Positions 46,295-58,644 of a stretch of 64,000 bases of DNA are shown here, in pieces. Position numbers and translations under genes: made by a program. Under the pieces are notes generated by a model. The model ran no database searches and had not been told where the DNA came from. It worked only from the letters and a program-made list of their open reading frames with translations. Source of the stretch: Tipula vernalis. Taxonomy: Eukaryota > Arthropoda > Insecta > Diptera > Tipulidae. Numbering within the stretch: position 1 is the stretch's first letter; each line of letters begins with the position of its first letter. The DNA lies in assembly GCA_958295665.1 (NCBI GenBank), contig OY282560.1, positions 266,897,168-266,961,167 on the forward strand. The letters are read 5' to 3'.

Positions 46295-46990
46295 ATACAT
46301 ACAGTGTGTAAAAAAGTATTAAACGGTCTCATCATTTTTACTTAATTTATACGTTTTGAATATTTTATTGGAATATTGCGTAAACTGCTTACCTAGTATT
46401 TGGTAGGGCCTTCCTTAGCATCAATAGCTTTCTGGCAATGGAGAAGCATGACAGTCCCCGCAAATTGTCCCCAATCAATAACATAATCTGTTTTGCTCCT
46501 TTTAATTTCAAATTGAATTTGATTTGTCTGTTGACTTAGCATTGTCATTCTGGTACAAAATGGCAATTGACCTAGGCTTAAAATGTTTGGTGCAATCCTA
46601 TAATTCTTTAGAGGAATTACGCGGATTGTGCTCATTGACGAGTTGATATACTTTCAAAGCTTCGGCTTCCACCACTAACACTTTTCTGCCTATAAATTCG
46701 CTTAGTGATTCCATTGAGCAGCACGGACAACTGAAGTTTTCAGAAATCTCTACCAGATTTCACCTCGTCACACAGGTGATTGGGTTCCATAATGCTATAT
46801 TGTTGACAAGATCTTCAGATTATTGTTCGCTATCTCCATTTTCAAGATTTTCAGATCGTAACTTTGCAGTGACCAAATAATAATGACTGCTTATACGAAT
46901 TTGCTAGCCACCGATAATATCTTACCACCTTAGCCAAATGCAGCTTTAACTTAAAGCTTAGGACAGCCTTATCTTTTACTGAGTTGCTTC
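46295..46990 (-). pseudogene. Tc1-like transposon relic
   Basis: ACAGTGTGTAAAAAAGTATT at about 46302 resembles a Tc1-family inverted end. Minus-strand coding ends with CQKAIDAKEGPTKY and a stop at 46393, like the (A/V)I-x-A-x-GG-x-TKY terminus of Tc1 transposases. Upstream coding is too damaged to place the DDE residues, and the opposite end was not found. Confidence 0.5.
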
Positions 46991-47597
46991 GAAAGCAAAG
47001 CAAGTTCGGAGTTGTTTCGGCGATATCCAGCTTTTAGTTTGTTGAATTTTTAGCAGTTTACCATTTATTGGATGCGAGTCGTCAACTCAATATCCAATTG
47101 TTTAGTTGCCTCCTACGGCAAGCACTGGCGGACTGTAATGGATGTCATGTAAGTGCCCCAACATAGGGGTCACATTATAGATACAAATAAACCTGACTTA
47201 GAATTTTCTAGTTATTGCATTAATAAAGTTAAAAATTGAGCTCTAATAAAAGAGATGACCAATACATTTAACACATCATTCCAAAAATTCTGTGTCAGAG
47301 CAGATAATGTAATCAGTGCTAGATATTGCAATTTATTTTGCTTCAGTTAAGATGGTAGAGTTTTGAAATATTGCTTTATGTTTTATTTATTTAGTATTTT
47401 TCTGCGCAATTGGCTAAATCTTTCAAAACACCCAAATTTATTGTTGTATGAAAAAAAAATCCAAATTATATCGCAAAAAATTAAAAAAACTACTTTTCGG
47501 ACACAACTACTACCGATAAAGACTACTATTCGGGCAAAATAAAAAAAAACAACAATTTGTTGAAAGTTATTCTAATTTGGTTGGGGAAGAAGTATTA

Positions 47598-48370
47598 GCT
47601 GCGTTTTTTTATTCGCTCCGGATAGCTGCTATCGAGAGCCATCCGTATAAATAGGTAAAGCCAAAGATTTTTTGTATCAAGTTTTCGCTAAACAATTGAA
47701 TTAAAAATGATAGTTTGATGTTAAATAAATTTCGTTTAGCAATAAATAGCGCGTCAAATTTAAATTTAGGCGTATAAAAATGACGGCTCTCAATAGCAGC
47801 TATCGGGAACGAATAAAAAAACACCTTACCTAAATTAAAATTTGACGCGCTATTTATTGGTAATCTAAACATATTTAATGTCAAGCTATGATATTTAATT
47901 CAATTGTTTAGCGAAAACTTGATAAAAACAATATTTGGCTCTACTTATTTATACGGAGCGCTATCGGGAGCTACATTTTATATGATGGCTCTCGATAGCA
48001 GCTATCCAGAGCGAATAAAAAATCAAAGCTTATTGACGATTGTAAAAGTAGGAAAAGCGCCTCTTATGGAAGATAGAAAAATTGAAGCGGATACATACAA
48101 ATTGCGACTCAACCATAGTAAAAGTGCTATCAGCGCTCCTGTAGAAAATAGAAAAAATGATGTAGATACCTAAAAATCGAGACCCTTCAATCGTCAATAC
48201 CTAAATTTAACTTTGACGCGCTATTTATTGGTATACTAAATTTATTTAACAACTGAGTATCATTTTTAATTCAATTGTTTAGCGAAAACTTGATATAAAA
48301 TATATTTGGCTCTACCTATTTACACGGAGCGCTATCGGGAGCCACTTTTTATAAGACGGCTCAGCTTTTG
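47598..48370. repeat. Cluster of foldback/MITE units related to the 4.9-6.4 kb element
   Basis: A palindromic unit at 47598-47824 has ends GCGTTTTTTTATTCGCTCCG and its inverse. Two direct units (about 47826-47975 and 48186-48345) share GACGCGCTATTTATTGGT, AATTCAATTGTTTAGCGAAA and GCGCTATCGGGAGC. These are inverted relative to the first unit. Between them lies a segment bordered by TTGACGATTG and its inverse CAATCGTCAA (48032-48197). The CTCCGGATAGC and CTATCGGGAGC motifs match the termini of the 4947-6378 element. Confidence 0.7.
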
Positions 48371-48395
48371 AGTCATTTTTTATTAAATTTTTCTT

Positions 48396-49000
48396 TTATT
48401 CAAAACGAATTTTATTTAAGTACATATAATGGCCATTATTATCTAAGATGTTTTGCAATTTTTCCGGAAGTTTCATTATTCTATTGGCGTAGAACTTCTG
48501 TGGTTTATCGGCGAAAAACTTAGCTTGGAGTTTGTTTTGCAGAGATCGAAACAAATGGTAGTCAGAGGCTGCTAGGTCTGGGCTATACGAAGGAAGCATC
48601 AAAACTTCCCACCCAAGCATCCTTTCAATTGATCAATTCTGGACGGTTTTTTTGAATTGCTTGCTGCAATCTGATTAATTCCTGACAGTAGAGATTAGAA
48701 TCAATCGTTTGACCAGGTTCTATAACTTCATAATGAACGATTCCGTTCAATTCCACAACATAATCTTATTGGGTGTCAATCCTGGCCTTGAAGTCATTTG
48801 TGGAGGTTCTCCTGACCATAATATTTTTAGAACGACATTCTCGTATTTTACCCATTTTTCATCGCCAGTAAAGATTTGCTTCGAAAGTGGGTCGATTTCC
48901 TTGCGTTTCGAATTGAGCAAACCATCTACATGCTATTGCATTCGATAAAGCATCTTGACCCTAAACATCAGAAATTTTTTCTCGGGTTTTCTCGGGCATT
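48396..49000 (-). pseudogene. mariner transposase remnant
   Basis: Minus-strand pieces in mariner order: HVDGLLNSKRKEIDPLSKQ and IFTGDEKWVKYEN (catalytic D context, about 48850); PGLTPNKIMLWN; LNGIVHYEVIEPGQTIDSN and LYCQELIRLQQAIQ (about 48690-48750); then the frame at 48396-48620 with VLMLPSYSPDLAASDYHLFR (the YSPDLAPSDYHLF signature of the mariner C-terminus) and KFYANRIMKLPEKLQNILDN. Stops and frameshifts between the pieces make it non-functional. The N-terminal DNA-binding region and inverted ends were not identified. Confidence 0.78.
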
Positions 49001-49607
49001 TTTGCCTTTTTCGAAGTAAAATAGCAAAATATAGCGATTTTTTTCAAAAATTTAACTCATTTCACACTAATATAACTTTTGACTCGATTGTCTTCTAGAT
49101 TGAATTTTTAAATTAAATTTTCCTAAATTTGCTAATTTCTAAATTTCTAAAATTTTTAACTATTTCCCTAAATTGTTTATTTTAAAACTTCTTTAATTCC
49201 TATTATCCAATGAATAACTAAGTTCCAGTTCCTAAATTTTTAAAATTTCAGACTTATTGTTACGGAATAAAAAAAATTGGAATACTAGTGGAATCTGGCT
49301 TCTGACGAGACACACATCCTAACCCTCCCAATTTCTAAATTCAGTAAAGCCAAATTCTGAATTTCTAATTTTTTAAATTTTCAAATTTTCACTATAAACA
49401 ACTAATTTATTATCGATTTTCTAACAAAATAAACCAAATGTCTAATTGAATATTACTAAATGAGTAAATTTTTGAAGTACCCCGGCATATTTATATACAT
49501 TATTATACATCTTTGTGTACTGAAAAACACTTAATGATGTGATATCATAAATAAATATTTGTCTAAATTCTAAACATTTCCACTAACTGTTTTATTTAAA
49601 ATTCTAG
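49001..49607. other. End of P5cr intron 1
   Basis: Very AT-rich tract with repeated CTAAATTT-like words. The last bases are TTATTTAAAATTCTAG, a normal polypyrimidine-poor insect acceptor. Confidence 0.5.
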
Positions 49608-50410
49608 GATTAACGAAAGGTGAAAATTTAATTGCGAGCTGCCATCCATCAGATAAAATGTGCCTTGAAGCATTTGAATCGTTTGGTGCCGAGGCTGTCA
49701 TTGAAAATATGCCCGTTGTCAAAAAATCTGATGTGGTGTTCGTGTCTGTAAAACCGGCAGTTGTTGCTACCGTGCTGGAAGATGTTAAGCCTGTGAGCTC
49801 TGGAAAACTATTTATTTCGATCGCGATGGGTATAACACTCCGAGAAATTGAACGAGTAAATATTTAAAATTTATCCGCCAAATATACGGACTACATAAAT
49901 AATTATTACTTTTAGATCCTGCCAAAAGATGCCCGAGCCATCCGAGTTATGCCTAATACACCGGCATTAGTTAGAGAAGCATGCAGCGTATTTGTGCGTG
50001 GAACTAATGCAACTGACGGAGATGCCGAAATTACAAGACAACTGCTTGAATCGATTGGAACATGTGAAGAGGTTACTGAAAATTTATTGGACCCAATAAC
50101 AGCGCTCAGTGGTAGCGGCCCTGCATACATTTTTGTTTTAATCGAATCTTTAGCAGATGGTGGTGTTAAAATGGGTTTGCCCCGTGACTTAGCATATCGC
50201 CTGGCATCTCAAACAGTCCTGGGCTCAGGCAAATTAGTAAAAGAATCCGGTCGGCATCCAGCTCAATTAAAAGATGATGTCACAAGTCCAGCCGGATCAA
50301 CCGCGTCTGGGCTGCATTTCTTAGAAGAAAATGGTTTCCGGCATGCCATAATTGGTGCAATTGAAGCCGCTACAATCCGTTGTAGACAAATATCAGGTCA
50401 ATCAAAATAA
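49608..50410 (+). CDS. P5cr: Pyrroline-5-carboxylate reductase, exons 2 and 3
   Basis: Exon 2 (49608-49855) and exon 3 (49916-50410) are joined across a 60-bp GT-AG intron in phase 0; with exon 1 the protein is 272 aa, the usual length. Exon 2 completes the Rossmann domain (SDVVFVSVKPAVVATVLED, KLFISIAMGITLREIER). Exon 3 opens ILPKDARAIRVMPNTPALVR, with the conserved MPNTP loop, then the dimerisation domain: ALSGSGPAYIFVLIESLADG, GLPRDLAYRLASQTVLGSGK and the P5CR signature VTSPAGSTASGLHFLEENGF. All family motifs are intact with no stops, so the gene looks functional despite the large first intron. It catalyses the last step of proline synthesis. Confidence 0.97.
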
Positions 50411-50441
50411 CGTTAATCGAACAAATGATTCGAGGTCATTA

Positions 50442-50447
50442 AATAAA
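50442..50447 (+). terminator. Poly(A) signal AATAAA after P5cr
   Basis: AATAAA occurs 32 bases past the stop codon. Another occurs near 50607, so alternative 3' ends are possible. Confidence 0.5.
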
Positions 50448-50849
50448 ACATAGAGGGATAAGCAATTCGACGATTTATGTACCAGTAGTAGTAAACTTAA
50501 AGTTATTTGAAATGTAAATACTTATAGCCCGTGATATGGCAATCTAGTTTTAAACAAATTGTTGGTATAGAACTATATTTGGTAATGTTTTGTTTGTTCT
50601 AGTCTTAATAAATTCTGTTACTTTAGGTTTAGTACTGTAACCGTTGTAAAACAATTTTTTTTTTAAATATAACATTCGCGTTTTTTGTATTATCTCTATA
50701 AATTTAGGAGTTTTATTTACTTCATGCTATTAAGTCCTTTTCATTCGTAAAATAAATTGTGTTTCTTGCGAAAAAATATTTCATAAAGCGGATTTAGATT
50801 TTCCTCGCAATGCTAGAAATTTTTGGAACTGCGCGGATTGTGACAATAA

Positions 50850-53350
50850 AGCGAGAAGTAATAAAACTCAAGACGCGATTGATAAATCATTGGAAAGTGT
50901 TTATCAACCTTAAACGTTATAACGTTAAATTCTGTAACCAAAATATAAAAAATTTAATATTGGATAAGTAGAAGAAGGAACATCTGGTAGCGTCTGATTT
51001 TGGTGGTAGATTATCCAACAAAATTTACATTAATTCAGCGTTATGTGCATCGAAAAAGCGACTGATTTACCATGCTAAAATTGTCAAGACTGAAAAGAAA
51101 TTACAAGTATCTGCAAAATTAAGTGGAAGTTTTGATCTATCGGCGAATCTCACGCATACTACAAACGTACAAGTCCGCCTACCAAAGCTCAACATCCCAC
51201 CATTTGATGGAAATTATAAGGAGTGACAATCGTTCTACGATTTGTTCTCGGTTACTATACACGATTCAAATTCATTATCGTCAGTACAAAAATTTCAGTA
51301 CTTGAAAGGGTTACTTAGAGGAGAAGCTGCTAATTTATTGAGACATCTATCCATTACAGAGTCGAATTACATTGAAACACTGCAGAAGGTAAGACAACGC
51401 TATGATACAAAGAAGCATGCGGTCACCTCCTTCATTCCACCAACCAGCTTTAATATCAAAAGGTTACTTGATACATCGGACGAGGTATTACGAGAATTGA
51501 AGGCTGTGGGACCGAAGGGTGACTTAAAGGATCCATGCTAATATACATATTAGTAAAAAAATTGGATGACGAAAGTAAAGCGCTACGGGCACAAGAAACC
51601 GCAGAAAAAAAGTTTATAACGGTCGAGGAATTATTTGGGTTCTTATTGCGCAGAGGCGATGTCTTAGAGGCATTGAAAGGTTCATCTAAACGAAATTCTT
51701 CAACTAAGGAACAACACGTTAAAAGTCATGGGGTTTCAAATGGCTTTAAATGCGGTATATGTAACGACACAGAACATATGACTTAGCAGTGTCCAAAATT
51801 AATGCTATGAAGCTAAAAGAGAGAAGAAAATGGGTTAAGGATTTCAATCGCCGTTTTTATTGTTTAAGTGGTGATCATGTAGTTTTTCGATACAGATCAA
51901 AACGAAGATGTAGTTTATGCAACAAAAAACATAATACTTTATTGCACGATGAACAATCGGCACCAATCAACACAGCAAGTCACACAACGATAAAAATTGA
52001 AGAAGTCAAAGGCAGTGATTCAAGCGCTTTAAATTGTGGACATGCCTCAAACAGTATCTTGCATACCGTATTGCTGAAAGCGATAGTAAACGGGATCGGA
52101 TCTAACGGTAAAACAAATCCATGTCGAGCACTTTTAGATTCAGGGGCTCAGGCTTCTTCGTGTTTACAAATGTTATACATAAAACGAAGAAATGCACGGA
52201 TCTCTGTATCAGGATTAGGAAACGCTGTAGCGTAAATTACCAGGGGAGTAGCGGATATCCATATTCAAACCATGGATAGCGTTCAACCGCATATTAATCC
52301 GAAGGCATTGGTTCTGCCAAGGATAACGGTAAATCTACCGACATACACCATAGATCGAAGTGAGGTCGAAGAATTCAATATACAGGGAATAATGATTGCA
52401 GATCCTCAGTATATATATTTTACGCCAAACAAAATCGACATACTCATTGGGGTCGAACACTTTTTCCAAATTCTTCAAAATGAACAATTAAAAGATCAAG
52501 CAAACAAGATTGTCCTACGTGTTCGGATGGGTCGTAGCAGGTCAAATTTCAAAACAGAACCAAATTGTTAACGTTCAAACTTTTTGGTCCAGAACGTCAG
52601 ATGACGCTCCATACAATATTGATAAAACTTTAAGAAGATTTTGGGAGGTTGAGGAAGTTGAATCGAACAAAGGTTTATCAAACGAAGAGAAATTTTGTGA
52701 GAATCACTTCAAGGCAAACAAAAATTATGCAGAAGATGGTAAATATGTAGGAAATTGTATGTGGAAGCAGTCCAGCAACACTAAAACATTCGTGTCGTAT
52801 TCGGCGCGTTTTCGAAAACAGGGATTGGTGGACCCGAAAACAGGGTTTCGTTTAACGATTGCCTAGCGGTTGGTCCTACGATACAATCATCACTAAATCA
52901 AATTTTGTTACGTTTTAGAGAACATGGCATGTCATTTGCAGCTGATGTGGAGAAGGTATACCGGCAGGTCTGGGTAAATAGTGAAGGCGTAAGTTACCAG
53001 CGAATTCTACATTATAAACTGTTAACGGTAACGTATGGAACATCGTCAGCCCCATTTTTAGCGACCACAGATCTCCGAGATGTTGGGATGCAAAACCTAA
53101 ATAAAAACCTAGACGTGGCAAATAAGATAGTTAACGACTTTCATGTTGATAATTTGTTGTCTGGCTCTGAAACTGTTGACGCTGCTATGAAGTTAAGGCG
53201 TGAAATTGATGCTGTCTTAAAGGAAAGGGGTTTCATATTAGGCAGGAATGATCAAATCTTATCTTGTTCGCAAAATTGTATAGATGATTTTACCTGTATA
53301 TTGTCTTCAATTCCAGTTAACAAAGATCTACCTTTATCGCCAACTACTAT
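50850..53350 (+). pseudogene. BEL/Pao retrotransposon gag-pol relic 1
   Basis: Frames in BEL order. Gag starts with VQVRLPKLNIPPFDGNYKE (about 51160) and SVQKFQYLKGLLRGEAANLL (51242-51541). The knuckle region is CGICNDTEHM then, after a TAG, QCPKLNAMKLKERRKWV and CSLCNKKHNTLLH (51535-52235). Protease has CRALLDSGAQASSC. The DUF1758-like part follows (IDILIGVEHFFQIL, FGWVVAGQIS). RT has MSFAADVEKVYRQVWV and DFHVDNLLSGSETVDAAMKL (52905-53200), where the catalytic YVDD is now HVDN. Several stops and frameshifts are present and the LTRs are not identified. Beyond about 53300 the sequence no longer matches BEL. Confidence 0.8.
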
Positions 53351-53760
53351 TAAAAGTACCACACAAAACTCTATGGATGATATTGCTCATCCATTCCATT
53401 CAGCTGCCCATTCATTTGCAACTTTCATTACCTTTAACACTCCATGTTGCGCGAATTCCTTAATGAACTCACAATCCATTGCTTTAAATTCCTCGACCTG
53501 TCTTGCTTCATCAATTATACATATTCTTGATGGTTCGGAGTTATCTGACTTCGAACATGACGGGCTAGAACATATGGCTGGTGCTATGCTCCACAAACTA
53601 AATTCTACATATGACATCAACGGCTTAGGGTTCAAGGCAACTACTGGTAAGGACAATTCTTAAAGCTGGGTTAATCATCTAAGCAAAGGAGGTTTAAATA
53701 AACCTACTCAACATTTTATGCGCTGTGTCGAACAAATGGAATCCATTAGAAACATCTAAT
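53350..53760 (+). pseudogene. P-element-like transposase C-terminal fragment
   Basis: The frame that continues from BEL RT changes character. FEHDGLEHMAGAMLHKL, GFKATTGKDNS, then across one TAA SWVNHLSKGGLNKPTQHFMR resemble the RNase-H-like C-terminal part of P-element/THAP-type transposases (LEY-x-AGY-x3-K, W-x2-LS-x-GGL-x2-P). It sits between two BEL relics, so it is likely a separate insertion fused by chance to the upstream frame. The exact junction is uncertain. Confidence 0.45.
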
Positions 53761-53853
53761 GAAATACAGCTTCCACTATACGTTAAACAATTTTTTTTAG
53801 AAGTTGTTCGAAGTGAAAAAAAAAAAAAAATCTACAACATTCGAGAAAAAATT

Positions 53854-53912
53854 ATCAAACGGTGATAACCTGTGCGAATAGTGCGATCAAACGGTGATAA
53901 CCTGTGCGAATA
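53854..53912. repeat. Tandem duplication of a 32-bp unit in BEL leader
   Basis: ATCAAACGGTGATAACCTGT plus GCGAATA occurs twice (53854-53880 and 53886-53912), 32 bases apart. It lies at the presumed 5' end of the second BEL relic. Confidence 0.8.
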
Positions 53913-56900
53913 TAGTGTGAAAATTAAATTGAGTAAAAGTTAAAACAAAATCGTGTTTAAATTTTATACCTACCTCCCGCATTAAATCGGACATTCTAAG
54001 ATATCGCAAAGAAAAAACATTGACGCTGCATTAAATTGGACATCCAAAGATACCGCCGTGAAACATTTTGGACATTGGAATTAATTTGGACACGGTGAAT
54101 CTGCAACGAGCAAACGGAGAAATTAGCAATTCAATTGCGATCAATATAACGATAAAGGACCTGTGGTATCGTATCTCGAGCCAGCGATTTAACGAGACGA
54201 TCTCCATTAAACGGGATATTGAAAGGATCTTTTGGTGTACGCAAGTACATATGGTCCTTCGAGCCGGATTGAACAGTGAGTAGAAATTTGTACCTTACAA
54301 GTATTTTTAAACAAATAAATAAATCGAGACAGTGCAAAGCCGTGCACAATTTTATATTAACGAGAACGTTGAAATCGGTATGATATTTTGTAAAAAATTT
54401 GGTGAATTAGTGATTTGCAAATCAAGATGGCGGAAGCGAGAGCCATAAAACGTCTAACTAAAAGCTTGGAGATCATCAAAAGTGAGATAGAATTATTTTC
54501 AATTAATACGCCCATAATTGAAATTAAAACAAGCATGGAGCTTCTAGCTAGCGAATGGATGGAATTTCAAACAGTTGAGAAGGCATTAAAGGGCAAATTC
54601 GATGAAGGGAATCTAGAAATAGATGACAAAATCGAAGAAGATCACTTTGCTTTAAAGCAAAAGCTTATTCGATGGGAGAAAATGCACGAGGATAATAACG
54701 CTCAAAATTATCATGGGAATGATAATATGCAGGATTTGTTATTAAATCAAAGCAATTTCATAAAACATACCGCAGTTTTCAGGAAACTACTCGGAGTTTC
54801 CATCCTTTAAGGACCTTTTCGAAGCATCGATAGACAAAAATGAAAATATGTCTAAGGTTCACAAATTACGCGAGGCTTACACTTTAATTAGCCATTTAAA
54901 TGTAACCGATGTGAATTATACACAAGCAAGGGAAAAGGTCAAGGAGAGATACGACAAGCTCAAACACGTAGTTTACTCATTAGTCAAGCAATTTATGGAT
55001 CAACCGGTGTTGCAGCAGGGCTCGGCCAAGGGCTTTCGTCGTCTCACAGATGTGTCAGACGAAGTTATTCGGGGTTTGCGTGTACTAGGAGAGGAGGCAG
55101 ATAAGCGAGATATTTGGCTTATCTATTTTTTGGTGCATAAATTGGATGCGGATTCAAGGGAAGCATGGGCACACAATTCGGCCAATCAAAATATTCCTTC
55201 TCTTGAAACGTTCTTTAAATTTTTAACGGGAAGAAGCGATGCCTTAGAGTGCATTGTATCCACACAGGGGCAAAAACCACCATTGCCTAAGAGAGTGGGA
55301 GCATTAACGTCACAGGTTGCAGTTAGCGGAGTATGTCCTATGTGTTCGGAGAATCATTACTTGGCAAAATGCAATAAGTATCTTGAGCTATCAAGTATCG
55401 AACGAAAGGGGTTTGCAGCGAAGAAAGATCTTTGTTTTAATTGTTTGTCCTCGACGCACCAATCAGTAGTTTGTCGTTCAAAATATGTGTGTCGAATTTG
55501 CAAACGAAAACATCATGTCACTTTGCACCTTGAAGCAAATACAATGCTACAATGCTTGAAGCAAATACACATCGGGTTCCATGAAGGCAGCATAATCCAC
55601 AGTATATGTTGCTATTAAATCCCAGGCCCATGCTGTGAATGCATCACAACATCAGGCGATTTTACCGACTGCGATAGTTTTAATTAAAGATAGATCTGGA
55701 CAAATGCAGAGGTGTAGAGCTTTACTAGACTCTGGTTCCCAATCATCATTTGTGATGGAAAAATGCGCTACGAGATTACAATTGGCGGGATTCGGGAGAA
55801 GGCGAACATGCAAATCACTGCATTGACAGCCGGCAGTATAAAGGAGCAAGGAATAAGTCAACGGTAGCGCTACATTCAATATACGACCGTGAAATAAAAA
55901 CAGTGCTAGAGGTTCATATAATTAAATATTTACCAACGCGAATCGCAAGCACGCAAATATACCTCGACGATAAAGGTTTGATGAAAGATGTGGATTTAGC
56001 CGATCCCGACTTTGATACTCCATACCACATCGACTTATTAATTGGAGCGGACAAATTCTTTGAAGTACTCGAAAAGGACAAAGGGCATTTCAATTCTTTA
56101 ATTTTGAGTAAAACGTTGTTTGGATGGATAGTTTCGGGACGCCCGCAATCGTCTGTAACTGAGAACGCAGTGGCGTTTACCACATTCACACACGATGATT
56201 CGCGATTGGAAGGCACGTTGAGAACATTTTTTGGAGATTGAAGACGTATCCGCTCAATATTAACAAGCTGACACCAGAAGAGAGGGAATGTGAAGATCTT
56301 TTCGAAAGCACACACCAGAGAACGGCGAAGGGTCGCTATATTGTTTAGCTGCCAATCAAGGGAGATTCTGGCATTTTAGGTGATTCATTGCGGATGGCTA
56401 CCACAAGATTTCGCACACTCGAGCGTAAACTCGCGATGAATCATAAACTAAGAGAAGATTACATAAGCCAAATGAGGGAGAACATAAACCTGGGGCATAT
56501 GAAGGAGGTACCGGCAAAGAGGTCACACAATGCAAAGATGAACAATGACATCTACTATTTACTTCATCATCCCGTGATAAACGTGAACCGTGAAAAGACA
56601 AAGATGCATATTGTATTTGACGGTTCTAGCAAAACAACCAGCGGAATTTCCTTGAACGATAAATTGATGGTAGGCCCTACCATCCAACCGCAACTTTGGG
56701 AGATATTACTGAGATTTAGGACAAATAAAATTGCACTAGTTGCGGACGTTGAAAAAATGTATCGGCACGTTATAGTATCGCCAGAGCATCAGAAGTATCA
56801 AATGGTTTTGTGGCGAGAACGGCCAGATGAGCAGTTAAAATGCAGCAGTTGGCAAAGGATGCAGTAGAAGCAGGTATCAAAAAATGCATACTCAACGACT

Positions 56901-58250
56901 TCTATGTAGATGATTTGTTGACGGGAAGTCATAATGTGGAAAAAGCAAGGGAGTTGAAAAAGAGGGTGACGTGTGTGTTAGAGAAGGGTGGGTTTTGTCT
57001 GTGAAAGTGGAGATCGAACATAAACTGTTTGTGTGAATCAAACAAAGAGACCCCTTTGAGTGACTTGTGCTATGATGAGACTTCCACAACCAAAACCTTG
57101 GGACTACAATGGAATCGGTTGAACGATACATTTACTTTCAAGATACAAACGGAAAAGGATGGCGGGATCACTAACCCAAAAATTATATCAGAATCATCAC
57201 GATTATTTGATCCTCTGGGGTTCTTGCCTCCATCCATTGTTCTATTAAAAACATTATTCCAAAAACTATGGCTGATGAAAGTAGATTGGGATGACAAATT
57301 ACAACCTGAGATCGAGAATGAATACGTCGAAATAAGAAGCAAATTCATACATTTTGAAAACATAATAATTCCGAGATTCACCAATCATTATGGACAAGTG
57401 CAGATACATGGATTCGCTGCCTCGCATTGTCACTAGAGATGGATGCATCGAAACACAGTTATTGACATCAAAAACGAAGGTAGTACCAATTAAAGGAAAT
57501 CGTTGCCCCGGTTAGAGCTATGTGGAGCTCATTTGCTAGCAAAGTTAATGTAAAAGGTCAAAGAAGCTATAAAAGATGATGCTGAATATTTTGCGTGGAC
57601 GGATTCAGCCATCGTTCTGGCCTGGTTATCGGCATATCCATCGCGATGGAAAACGTTCGTCGCTAATAGAACTAGCAAAATATTAGAGAGTCTGCCCAGA
57701 CGTCATTGGGCCCATGTCAAATCCAAAGACAACCCAGCGGATCATGGTTCTCGAGGTATCTCACCAGAGAAGTTAATTAATCTCACGCAATGGTGGAAGG
57801 GTCCAGATTGGCTTGTTCTGCCCCAGAGGTTGTGGCCACCAAACGAGATCAACAAATTCGAAGAAGCCGATCATTACATGGAATACAGTAAAACAGCATC
57901 GTCGTCTATGGTATTGCATGCAAAATGTGAAGGTTATATCAATTCCTGGATGGATGAACTTATCGAAAGAAAATCTAAATTACAGCAAATCTACAGGATA
58001 GTCGCGTACGTGATAAGATTTAGAAATAAGCTACGAAATCCCCAATCGAGAATCAGCACGCAGTTGACGGCAACGGAGATTACAGCTGCAAAATTGAAAT
58101 GTATTATGTGGTAGGAAATGCTCCATGTACGGCGACATAAACGAGTTAATAATAAATCGAGCTTATTATCATTGGTTCCTTTCATAGACGAAAATGGGAT
58201 TTTGCGAGTTGGCAAAGAAAGAATGACATTAGTGTTCACAGAGTTAAAAT
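53913..58250 (+). pseudogene. BEL/Pao retrotransposon gag-pol relic 2
   Basis: Leader 53913-54420, then gag (54421-54810 ARAIKRLTKSLEIIKSEIEL; 54848-55618 ending in knuckles CPMCSENHYLAKC, CFNCLSSTHQSVVC, CRICKRKHHVTLH). Protease has CRALLDSGSQSSFVMEK. DUF1758-like YHIDLLIGADKFFEVLEKDK and FGWIVSGRPQ follow. RT is MHIVFDGSSKTTSGISLND, KIALVADVEKMYRHVIVSPE and DFYVDDLLTGSHNVEKAREL (YVDD intact, about 56895). A DUF1759/Pao segment is SSRLFDPLGFLPPSIVLLKT, then RNase H (FAWTDSAIVLAWLSAYPSRW, WAHVKSKDNPADHGSRG) and integrase N-terminal lead-in up to about 58250. At least eight breaks disrupt it. The integrase core and 3' LTR are missing. Confidence 0.85.
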
Positions 58251-58381
58251 AACCGATATGTCAAATCCGAACCGGTTATTGTGAAACCTTATATATGCAC
58301 AAATTGCGAGGTTTTAATGGTTTGATCAATGCCTATGTATAATAATAATACAAAGGCATTGGTTTGAAAAATTGACGTAAT

Positions 58382-58595
58382 CAATATCAATAAAAATGTT
58401 TATACAAGCCGTCTCGTTCGCTCTTTACACAGATCCTATCAAGAAAATGTACACTATATTATTAGTTTTGTCATATAATATTTAAACAACAACAAAGACA
58501 GATTTGTTTGGTTTGTGTATATGTATATACAAATATAGTGTACTTGTTTACATCTTAAGTGTTGGTACTGTTTGGCTTGTATAGACATTTTTGTT
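58382..58595. mobile_element. 214-bp MITE-like element between 12-bp direct repeats
   Basis: AATTGACGTAAT stands directly outside both sides (58370-58381 and 58596-58607). The interior ends are inverted: AATAAAAATGTTTATACAAG inside the left and (reverse complement) AACAAAAATGTCTATACAAG inside the right. GTGTACT/AGTACAC-type pairing continues inwards. The family is unknown. Confidence 0.6.
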
Positions 58596-58644
58596 AATTG
58601 ACGTAATGCAAGTAAAAAATTTAAATAAAATTTTGCATCAATAC

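Larger units (their letters stand above)
26421..49607 (+). other. P5cr intron 1, 23,187 bp, packed with mobile elements
   Basis: The donor is GTAAATAA at 26421 and the acceptor is TTCTAG ending at 49607, phase 1. Joining restores AAGLTKGENLIA across the junction. Inside lie a SINE, a Tigger element split by a gypsy element, a Sola-like transposon, a copia element, a MITE, Tc1 and mariner relics and foldback units. The second intron is only 60 bp. Most retroelement genes inside are antisense to P5cr. Confidence 0.85.

Noticed and set aside
53387..53656. 89-codon minus-strand ORF opposite the P-element-like fragment
   Set aside because: The plus strand of the same bases gives the better family match, so the reverse frame is taken as a shadow.
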